This document shows, in pieces, positions 1-8,435 of a stretch of DNA of 22,202 bases. The position numbers and the translations under genes are program-made. This DNA is from Hypsibius dujardini (Eukaryota; Tardigrada; Eutardigrada; Parachela; Hypsibiidae): assembly GCA_001579985.1 (NCBI GenBank), contig LRSR01009192.1:1-22202 (forward strand). The letters are read 5' to 3'. The notes beneath the pieces were generated by a model. That model was given only the letters and a program-made list of their open reading frames with translations, had not been told where the DNA came from and made no database searches. Positions within the stretch are counted from its first letter, which is position 1, and every line of letters begins with the position of its first letter.

Positions 1-1781
1 TCGTGGACTGCTAACCCCTGCCGGATGCATCCCACGCGATCCAAGTTGAGTTCCTGCCGGCCACCTTGTCGACCCACATATGACCAACAGCTGCAAAAAG
101 TCGCTCCACGTAATGGATGTATGTAATCCGTTTAAAGTACTCTGTCAAGTAATCGCGTCTTCGAAAAACCCGGTTAACTGCCTTAATCCGGTTAACTGCC
201 TTAATCCGGTTAACTGCTTTGGGACAATTTCAGAGGTGGAACACAAAATGACTCCACTTTATCTTTCTAATAGAGCTTTAAGTATAAGGATCCCCCCCCC
301 GCTTTTTTTGTCAATTTTTGAAAAAAATTCAACTTAAAGACTTTTGGCATTTTCCCTTTCAAAATTGATTTTTACGTCGATTCAAATTGGCAAAATCATT
401 TTTAGTTAGAAATCCGGGGGGCGGAGCTAGGGACTAGTTTCAAGCATGACTGGAATTTTCCCTCGGCTCAGAAGGTGTCCCTTCGTTATTCAAACTAATT
501 CAATAGAAAAGCTGTGATGATTTAAAAATATAATTCACCGGCAGTGCTACAACACAATAGTTGTTTTAGTGAAATTGCAAAGTTCGGTTTAAATTCCTTA
601 AAAAATGAATTTGTCAGAGCTTTAAGCACTTTTTAAGACCCCGATATCATCAATGACGTTGGAATATTAAAATAAAGAGAAAAACATGGAGACATTTTGT
701 AAACCCTCTTCCCTCTGAAAATCGCACCAAGTTAAGATAAAATTTACGTACCCCGTTGAATTTCCAGAGAAGAAGATGTAGTCCAGTTGATAAGTCCTCT
801 CCACAAACCGGATACACGAATGAGCTGCAATGTTCCGCATTGCACCTCGAATGACGTCCCGTTCGCCATTCGCTGTGGCTCACAAAAAGACAAGATATAT
901 TTCAATTTCGATATACCTTGATCTTGCCTTGATTGATTGATTTGTAAATTTGTATCCCACGAGGATTAAAAATTATGCTGCAAAAGCCCCCGAAACTCAC
1001 TGAAATAGCTGGAAATCGAGTAAAAAACCGTTCGATTGGGCCACTTCATTGCATCTCCTTTCACTGCACTCCGAGCAACATCTGCTAAAACATCCACATC
1101 CGCCTGCAAAAGCGAACAAATTATTCGTCTGTAAGGAACATCAGTATTATGCATGTCGGGAAAAACGGGAATTGCAGAAACTAAAATCAGTCGGCGAAAT
1201 ATCGTTTTTAATCAACTAAAATTTAGTAACTCCGGATTTGTGCTATATGCTTTTTGTTAGTGCATAATATTTTTAATCTAGTTTTAGAAAGTTAGTTGAT
1301 TAATTTAGATTATTTTTTGTTTCTATCCTTGTAAAAACTAAAATTGAAGAACTTGAAGAATTTAGCCGTCACAAAATACGTTCATCAAGTCAGACCTCAG
1401 CAGAGTTGACTTTGTTCGGCATTACGATGTCTCCCTCAAAAAGACCATCCCGCATCGGCTGAGAGTATTTTGGTGCGCCAGACGGCACATAATCCCGCCA
1501 GTCTAACGCAACAAACGATTTGTAATTAGTATGACGGACAATTATCGTGAAAGAGAATTGCAAATTTACCAATTACCTTCGGGAAATGGATTTGCAGCTA
1601 GAAAAACGGACGGAGCAAGCACGTAGTCCCTCCAATCTGAAGTCAAAATAGATCAAAAGGAGTTCTTTCTTCTTATCTCAGGTCTTTCGAAGGAGTTCTT
1701 ACCCGCGGGGAGGGCATTTGCAAAGATTCCTCTCAAGGAGATAGCCGAAATAATCACAACCAAGCCAAGCAACGTTTCCAT
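1..1781 (-). CDS. Astacin-family (M12A) zinc metalloprotease, 5' part, six exons, cut by window edge
   Basis: Exons on the minus strand: 1781-1703, 1636-1577, 1502-1396, 1103-1001, 872-752 and 90-1. All junctions are GT-AG and the phases agree (1,1,0,1,2), giving about 186 residues. Exon 1 encodes a signal peptide (METLLGLVVIISAIS...), so the enzyme is secreted. Exon 3 carries GLFEGDIV, matching the FxGD aspartate switch by which astacin propeptides block the zinc. Exon 4 gives MKWPNRTVFYSI, the start of the catalytic domain. Exon 5 gives ERDVIRGAMRNI and SCIRFVER. Exon 6 gives GCWSYVGRQGG, then VGCIRQGLAVH, and stops after two bases of the codon expected to be the Glu of HExxH. The zinc site and the rest of the gene lie below position 1. 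The exon 5 acceptor could instead be six bases upstream (878), adding two residues. The start has A at -3 and G at +4. Family assignment is firm; the substrate is unknown. Confidence 0.9.
171..217. repeat. 18-bp tandem repeat, about 2.6 copies
   Basis: The unit CGGTTAACTGCCTTAATC starts at 171, 189 and 207; the last copy is partial. It lies in intron 5 of the astacin gene (91-751). The copies are identical where complete, so the array is probably young. No function is evident. A short C-run follows at about 291-300. Confidence 0.85.
1170..1350. repeat. AT-rich dispersed repeat in astacin intron 3
   Basis: This stretch fills much of the intron between exons 3 and 4. It contains AACTAAAATTTAGTAACT near 1215, which resembles AACTAAAAATTAGTTACT near 16699 in another intron. 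Both have further copies of the AACTAAA/TTTAGTT motif on both strands nearby. This suggests a dispersed, self-complementary element, but the borders are not clear. Confidence 0.35.
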
Positions 1782-2207
1782 GATTACTCGAAATATTTAT
1801 GAAACGATTAAAAAAGGAAAAGGGAGTGGGAGTGGGAAATGGGAGTGAAATTGCCTGATGAAAAGTTAGAATGAGACTTTGACTCGCTTCAATTAATGTT
1901 CGCTTTGATGAGCATCCACTATCAGATATTTCGGGGCTTGATGCTATCGAGTCCTTCAGTCTGCATTTTCGCTTTGATTTGACGCACCGTCTCGCGTTGC
2001 AAGTTTCGTAACTTGTAAATGCGGTCTAAAGGCTCACCGAATTACCGTTCACGGAACGATAACATCACCGGTGAATGTTGTTTATCACAATGGCGCGAGC
2101 CCAATCGACGTCACGAGATGCCGGAATTAGGCGAGCTACGCTTGGCCTGACACCCGAAGAGTCTGCTGGAGAATAACGAAGACAAGGCACTTACCTCATC
2201 AGCTTAA

Positions 2208-2455
2208 GGCTCGTCTATAGTCGGCTTTGTAGCCTAACCTGATGTCAAAATGACGTCACGAGGTGTTGTGGGTTGGCACACACAGTGTTGTGAAACAGTT
2301 TGCGGGTGTGAAAAATGGGTTCGATCCTTTTTTTACAAAGAGCTTAAAGGGGCGGGGTTTGCGGCCGAGTTGTAAGTGAGTGCAGAGCTTTCATCGAGGT
2401 GTGTGACGGCACGTCGGGCTACAATACTATTACAAGTCCCGATTATAGACGAGCC
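2208..2455. mobile_element. MITE-like element with terminal inverted repeats flanked by TTAA
   Basis: The left end reads GGCTCGTCTATAGTCGG (2208-2224). The right end, reverse-complemented, reads GGCTCGTCTATAATCGG, one mismatch in 17. Both ends are directly bordered by TTAA (2204-2207 and 2456-2459), the target duplication made by piggyBac-type transposases. The interior has no coding capacity, so this would be a non-autonomous element. If the TTAA is instead counted as part of the inverted repeat, the target duplication is unknown and the superfamily is open. Confidence 0.7.
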
Positions 2456-3993
2456 TTAACGGTAGGTTCCCAAGTCCGCTCTCCCTCGCCCCTCTTTATG
2501 CCCTCCCCTTTCACGTTTGCCGTGTGGATCCATGCCCTTTCGCTTAGTGAAACCCAATGATCCAGATTAATGCTTTTAAAAATTTGTGGCATTTTTCGTA
2601 TCTTCTGAAGGAAAAACACTAAATGCTGCACTTTGTCCGATTGAAAATAGTGATTTTCAAAGGTCGGATCTCCCGACGCTTCTCGACACTCCAACACATT
2701 TTCAGAAGTTTCTGTCTTTGCAGATTCGGACATATTTTCGTTCCTCCTTAAGTCTTCTGTCTAAGCGCAGCATACACAACCTTGGCCTTGAAATCAACCC
2801 CCAGAAAACCAAACGTTATAAATTTACTAGGAACGATATGCCGAATTTATTAGTTGAGTTTTAAAAGAAAATGTGCTTTGTGGTGGAAATACCTGGTAAG
2901 CCGGTCCTAATGTGAAAATTTTTGAAAATCAGTTCAGGGAAGAATCTTGAATCCATTTTTTTTGTAATCACTGATGCACTGCAAAAAAAGTTCGGAAAAA
3001 CTGCAAATTCGACTGGCCAACCTGTCAAGAGTCGTGGATTCGGCCTGTAAGGACCCTAAACAAACCCTTATACATACCGGTATATCTCGTCTGCCATTTT
3101 TATCAAATTTATGTAGGCCTTACTTTTCGGCCATCGTTTTAATTGGATCGATTAATAATTAGACCGAGCAGGGAAGCGACAAGGTCTTCTCTTCCCACCG
3201 AATGGCTTGGCCAAAGTGAATGTCAGTCTATCCCGTCTACGTTCAGCACCGCCGAAGTGCCGAGGGCGTGGTCACTTAATATTATGTCACGTAGGACAGG
3301 AACGACACGCAGAACCAACGCTGTCATTAGTTGATTTCTTACCATCAAATATAATTCATCGAAATCTCGCGAAGCAATAAAATTTCTCGGACTGTAAATA
3401 TTCGCTCCTCGCTGTGCCTAACGATCGCACCGTTTGCTAGTTAAAATAAGTTCTAATAATGTTACAACAACGCTCAAGGGATAATTGTTTCCACTTTTCA
3501 TTTTTGTGCCAGAAAGTTAATCAATCAGGTGCATTAATGACTTCATGACTCTTACAGTACGAATGATGTTTAAATACAAATGTCAAAACTACACCATCAA
3601 GCGACCCTCACGAGCCACTATCGCTGGTGATTGTCTTCCGTACACAATCCCAAGCTTTTTTAAGCGATATGCGGTAAATATGAACAACGGCATTGCTTAC
3701 TCCTCAATTAACTGCAGACGTGGCTTTCTGACCGCAGGTTTCCCATTGGAAAATTCGCAAGGAACAGCTGGTATGGTGTCTACCGTAATATAAAAGGGTG
3801 ATCGCATGTGAAAAGTTCAAGAATAGAAACTGCATGCACAGTTACAGCGAGCCTAATGCAGCCGACCAAACTTTTCAACAAGGCAGCGCACTGAATTTTT
3901 AGCGAACCCATTAAGACTGTCTCGGCAGTGATATTTGTCTCGCCGATTACAAAAGCCAGTTAAAAGGATGTCATACCTTCTCAAAAGACCCAT

Positions 3994-4048
3994 GACAGAC
4001 AGACAGACAGACAGACAGGCAGACAGGCAGGCAGACAGGCAGACAGGC
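3994..4048 (+). repeat. (GACA)n / (GGCA)n tetranucleotide microsatellite
   Basis: This is a run of GACA units grading into GACAGGCA variants. The open reading frames across it on the minus strand (Ser-Val-Cys-Leu repeats) are artefacts of the repeat. It lies about 250 bp upstream of the GPCR start codon. Confidence 0.95.
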
Positions 4049-4304
4049 ATGTTTTATGTTTTGAAAGACCCTAATGGATAGAGTTCTGACGACAAAAAAA
4101 CATGTCCGTGGTATAAACTGCGCCTGACTTCACGATGTGCTGTGAGTAGATCATATTAATTGTCATATTTCTTTAAACACTGATATTGCATCCAGCCGTA
4201 ACGTGATTTAGCTGGATTCTTCTGTATAGATTCAATTTTTTATGGTCTATTTTATTTTCTTAATTTGCACATAGCGACTGAAGTATGTAGACTTACTTAA
4301 GAAA

Positions 4305-7026
4305 ATGGCTAGCCTTCACAATAATTGGACTGCTTCGCACGTCAATTTCACCAGCATGGAGGTGGTCAAAGATGTCGGATGCCGATGGCCACCGGAAGCC
4401 ATGCCGACCGGGGGAGGATTCACCATCAATAACACAAAGACACTTTATGTAGAGTTCGTGTCTTACCCTGTCCTTCTTTTGATATGCGTCATGGGGAACC
4501 TGTTGACGTTGACTATTTTGACTAAGGAGAGCAAGAAAACTACAACGCACGTCTACTTGACTTGCCTGGCCGTCTCGGACATGGTTGTGCTGTAAGTTCA
4601 AAGGCAAAGGCAAAGTCTGCCGTATCCAAGTCTTAACCCTCTGGTAACCAGATGTTTTGGGTATACGGATAGAAACGGGTCTAGCAAAACTTTGCTAGAT
4701 TAAGGAAAGTGCTGAATGATTCCTTGCAAATCCTAACGGAATCGTTTGAAAAATTCCCCACAACCATCAAATGTAACCGTTTCAGTGGTGGCGGGAACCG
4801 TGGCGCCGCTGACGAAGAGTGAAAAAAAAGCCATCAAATGAGTGATTACAGTCACGAAATGTCAGTTACACGTCACTCGTAGTGGTTACAACCAGTGGTA
4901 GCGCAGCTAATCATTAGGCAGAGTTCTAACCCTTTCCTAATGGTTACTAATTTTTAACTCCACTTGTATTCACTCGAATATTGCAATACCAGTTTGACTA
5001 GATGACCTAAGGACCAGTCTCAAGTCCCTTATTTTTTCGATACTGAGAAAAAAAATGTCGACACGTGGGACTGGATGTTGTTCGGGCGGTCCAAGTGTCA
5101 GCAAGGTGGCGCTAAGTAGGTTCCTACCCCTTTGAAAAGATTTGTCAGTCTAGCTGAAAAATATATTTCAAATTCGTGAAACCGGCCAAAATGAATTTTC
5201 ATGATTTTTAAACAAGGATATTTAAAATTTGACCGCCATTATGTTGCATGACTTTCTTATTGCCTCGGGAGCAAGACAAGGGTTTGCGCTGCCAAGGATG
5301 GGCCTCGTTCAGACTCCGTAAAAAAGTACGCTTTGAAAATACGTTGAAACCCCAGGAACTCCGGAAATTATATCCCCGGACCCCACAGGTTAAAAGGACC
5401 AGGAACAAGTGGCCAAATTTTAATTGAGTTTTGAGACAAAACTCACCTCACCCTTTTGAAATCCGTGGCCCACTTCTCGATACGTGAGGACCCTAAATGC
5501 TCACTGGTCACCATGACCCTTCAGTCTTTAAATTTGCTGTCCCTTTCACAATTTGCTGCTGCCTGCTCACACCCGAAACTGTTGGTTCGCTTAAAATTCA
5601 CCGCCTATATTTCCGGCCTTGATTTTAGCAATTTTGAATGGACTAAGAAGCATATCGCGCCTAATTGTTTTGCCTAGTCTGATAAAATTGTTCTGTCTGA
5701 TACTTGTGTACCGAAAACTTGCTCTTTTCCTTCTCTTTCCTGGCATTCTAGCCGCCCTTCTAATTTTTCTCCGCTTCTTGTAAGGGCCAGTCTGACTGGC
5801 CGTCGGAAGTCAATAAAGCAGCACAAAATCGCTGCCATCCAGCCTGTTGGGTAACACATCTGTCTTGCTGCAGCTTTCTAGGTTTACCTCCTTATATCAT
5901 GAGCGTTCGACCAACTCTCTTAATGACAGATGCGACCTTCAAAACGAGCACGTACAACTTCCGAGGTCTCAACTTTTGGTGGAGAGAAACCAGCGTGCAG
6001 TTTTCCGATTGGTAAAAACCTTCCAGAACTCGTTCGGCTGATGACTGTGCCCTCATTTTCTAATCACCATAGCAACACTTTAACGACACCTCAACTTGTA
6101 GGAGTTTGATCGTGTTTTCCTTCGAGCGCCTCCTTGCAATCACCTGCCCAATCTGGTTCCGTGGAAAGGCAACCATTCGTCGGGCCGTTCTCATAGAGTG
6201 CAGCATCCTGCTGTTGTGCGCTGTCTGCCATGTAGAAAATGCCGTGGTCCACTACTATTTCATGGGTCACGACGACGGGAAGAGTCGGCAATCCGACGTT
6301 CTGCCACAATCCCTGCTGAAATGGCGCCAGATTCAAACTACGGCCGACGTAAGACAGAAAACATTCCTTGCAATTGTCCTCATTCCATTTGGTCAATGAG
6401 CGCCTTGACAAACGAGAACAAAGTGAAAAGTTAAGTTGTGCGTTTCTACATAATTTTGTTTTACGGCAAATGTAAGCATGGTACCAAGACTCCAAAATAA
6501 TGTTACTAGTTGGTCATTTTCTCTGTACCAAACGATTACTTTTCCAATCCCTCCACATACATGATCATACTAGTGTCACGGTTTGGATGCTAATGCAGGG
6601 ACGGTGATCCTTAACTTCTAGGTAGTCATGCCAATCGCCAAATGGATTTTGCTGGCCATCATCAATTTTATTCTGATTTTCACACTTGCACGACGACAGC
6701 GGAGGTCTAAATCGTCGGTCCTCGGCGTCGTTCAGCTACCCGGCCATGATCAAGAAAAAAGCACAGTCATTCTTCTATCCTGTTTGGGTGTGTACTTCGT
6801 TACCCAACTGCCCAGTGCCGTATATGGCGCACTCGGCATCGCAAACAGTCCCCCGTTCTGCCTTTACCATCTCACGAAAGCCCACCAATACACGGCACGA
6901 CCTGTTGTCTACAGCCTCGTTTTGGCTAACTATTCGCTTAATTTTTTATTATACTGCTTAGTCTGGCGGAAGTTTCGGGAACAATTTATGACATTATTGC
7001 GCTGTACACGAAACCGAGCACGTTAA
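4305..7026 (+). CDS. Rhodopsin-class (class A) G-protein-coupled receptor, peptide-receptor-like, four exons
   Basis: Exons: 4305-4591, 5874-6011, 6102-6348 and 6622-7026 (stop TAA 7024-7026). Junctions are GT-AG with matching phases (2,2,0), giving 358 residues. The extracellular N-terminus has sequons at N7, N14 and N42. TM1 holds GN at 64-65 and TM2 holds LAVSD (D92). TM3 ends in FERLLAI, an ER in place of DRY. TM6 is VYFVTQLPSAVY, keeping the proline but not the CW of CWxP. TM7 is NYSLNFLLYC, an NPxxY variant with F for P, followed by helix 8 (WRKFREQF). The overall pattern resembles invertebrate FMRFamide/myosuppressin-type receptors; the ligand is unknown. TM3 and ECL2 contain no cysteine. 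Exon 2 is the least certain exon: it was found only from splice sites, phase and its TM2-like start (FLGLPPYIM). The start codon context is good (aaaATGG). Confidence 0.88.
4637..4815 (+). repeat. Dispersed repeat in GPCR intron 1, related to the element end at 10230
   Basis: It begins TTAACCCTCTGGTAACC (TTAA at 4633-4636), matching TTAACTCTCTGGTAATC at 10226. The similarity continues patchily through GGGTATACGGATAG / GTGTACGGGTAG and TAAGGAAAGTGC / TAGGGAAAGTGC to about 170 bp. This looks like one end of a TTAA-target DNA element; no opposite end was identified here. The rest of this 1.28-kb intron (4592-5873) shows nothing else I can name. Confidence 0.55.
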
Positions 7027-7101
7027 CCACCAGTGGTAACCCCAAAACCATGCTAGAAGTGATAGACAAGCCTGTCGAACCGTTGGGTCTATAAGTTATG
7101 A

Positions 7102-7113
7102 TTTTAATTAAAA
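7102..7113. terminator. Shared palindromic poly(A) signal for two convergent genes
   Basis: The 12-bp perfect palindrome TTTTAATTAAAA contains ATTAAA on the plus strand (7107-7112), about 80 bp after the GPCR stop. It also contains ATTAAA on the minus strand (7108-7103), about 50 bp after the stop of the cysteine-rich gene at 7158. ATTAAA is the commonest variant of AATAAA in animals. That one site serves both genes is inferred from position. Confidence 0.6.
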
Positions 7114-7157
7114 GGCATACACCACAAGAAAACTCCTTTCAAGATGAAATGGTCTCT

Positions 7158-8054
7158 TTACTTGGGGATGCACTTGGTTGAATAGTCAAAGCAATTGTCA
7201 GCAAGATAACAACGCCGAGATTGAAAAGCTGAGCAGTAACGCGATTTCGGCAAGGCACAACAGTATGATTGGCGCAGAATCTGGAAACAAAAACAAACGT
7301 AAATGGGACTTAAAATACAGCATTTAGAAACTAACGTGCCTCGTGAATATGAACACGACAGGGCATACAGATAGATAGGGACAGAGACAGGGAGCGAGAG
7401 AGACAGAGAGACAGAGAGACAGACAGACAGACAGGATATCCGTGTTACCCAGAAACTTACAGCAGCTCTGTAAGTAAGCGGATCCATACACTCAGCTGGA
7501 ATCGATATTTCCATCTTTACGCCCCGAAGACATAGGCCAAATTCCTTTTTTATCAGTGAAATCACGCACCATCGTCGTTGCTTTTTGTTGCAATACGGCG
7601 CGAAACGGTTGGCGGCAACCTCCGCGGCCTGGCATTGATAGTCCATGGAGGTCTGGTAAGGCCTAGGGGCTACGCAAAAGTGACTACCGTTTGCCGCCGC
7701 GTAGACTGTGGCGTTTGCTTCACAGCTGGTAACGCCGTCCCACCACCGAGGTACAGGCGGGTTTGTCGGCATCCAAACTGACCGCTACTCTATGTAAGAA
7801 TACAAAAGGCAGCAGAGGATTGACGCACGTTATGTTGACCTCTTTGTCCGTGGGCCAAGTCAATGTAATCGTGGTCACGTTCGTCCAGCTATGTTGTTCG
7901 CAAGGCCGAACCTTTATGTAGATGTTCCATTAGTAGGTATGCATAGAATTTGTAACAACCTACCACCTTTTGGCTGTCGCCATTATTACTTTACCTCAAG
8001 AATTAGCACTGCAATGGCGAGATTTAACATTTGAACCGTCCAACAGTGTGCCAT
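7158..8054 (-). CDS. Secreted cysteine-rich protein, four exons, unrecognised family
   Basis: Exons on the minus strand: 8054-7995, 7911-7829, 7725-7461 and 7280-7158 (stop TAA). The phases fit (0,2,0), giving 176 residues. Exon 1 is a signal peptide, cleaved near its end (core MLNLAIAVLIL). The mature part has 14 cysteines, an even number as expected for disulfide pairing, and four sequons (NVT, NIT, NAT, NGS). The middle exon is rich in aromatic and basic residues (FAPYCNKKQRRWCVI). The last 35 residues hold six cysteines, starting YCCALPKSRYC. The longer uninterrupted minus-strand ORF here (7158-7772) reads through two introns and includes microsatellite-encoded SVCLSV. The exon 2 acceptor is ATAAAG, with a weak pyrimidine tract. 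I do not recognise the family. An extracellular role (cuticle, matrix, ligand or inhibitor) is possible but not shown. Confidence 0.72.
7370..7434 (+). repeat. GACA/GAGA microsatellite inside an intron
   Basis: It is a degenerate GACAGGGA/GAGACAGA run ending in pure GACA units (7417-7434). It lies in intron 3 (7281-7460) of the cysteine-rich gene and has the same plus-strand orientation as the other GACA arrays in this window. Confidence 0.9.
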
Positions 8055-8435
8055 GCCTTACTCAGCTCCTCGGCGTCTCCTACGTAAGTAAATAAAAACC
8101 AGATGAAAGGCCCACGTCTTCACAATTTATAATGAACAGAACGAAACACCTATGACGTTCTTCGCGAACCGTTGCAATGAAGACGTCGCCTGGTATTTTA
8201 TGAAAGTTGGCATACAATGAGGCAAGGAGGTGGACAAAGTTTGGAAAGCAGGTTTGGGTAACAAAGAGAGTTTTGTTCTGTCACGGCGAACGCTGGAGGC
8301 TGATAAATATACACGATCTATCGGCAATATAAGTGGAGGCACATCACAACGATTTGGTTACTGATTACTAGTTCAATTAAACAGCAGTGCAGGTCTTCGT
8401 GAAAGATTGGTGCGAGCTCTTCCGCTTTAGACAGC
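8055..8435. promoter_or_regulatory. Bidirectional promoter region between two cysteine-rich secreted-protein genes
   Basis: These 381 bp separate the start codons of two divergent genes. On the minus strand TATAAAT (8131-8125) sits about 70 bp before the start at 8054. On the plus strand TATAAG (8328-8333) sits about 100 bp before the start at 8436. Both leave room for transcription to begin roughly 30 bp downstream and give short 5' leaders. The TATA calls rest on motif and spacing only. Confidence 0.45.

Larger units (their letters stand above)
1782..4304. other. Intergenic region between astacin and GPCR genes
   Basis: The two genes diverge from this 2.5-kb interval, so both promoters should lie here. 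No convincing TATA box was found at the usual distance from either start codon. The interval holds a TTAA-flanked inverted-repeat element (2208-2455) and a GACA microsatellite (3994-4048). The ORFs at 2586-2864 (+), 2443-2733 (-), 3143-3334 (+) and 3545-3793 (+) lack recognisable domains, signal peptides or consistent splice sites, and I do not call them genes. Confidence 0.6.

Noticed and set aside
2586-2864. 92-codon plus ORF overlapping a 96-codon minus ORF
   Set aside because: Neither has a domain, signal peptide or splice support; they overlap each other and begin just after a MITE.
6091-6495. 134-codon minus-strand ORF
   Set aside because: Antisense shadow of GPCR exon 3, which shows TM3-TM4 features on the plus strand.
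7158-7772. Single 204-codon intronless minus-strand gene
   Set aside because: The ORF reads through an intron with a clean GTAAGT donor and TTTCCAG acceptor and includes microsatellite-coded residues; the spliced model also recovers an upstream signal peptide.
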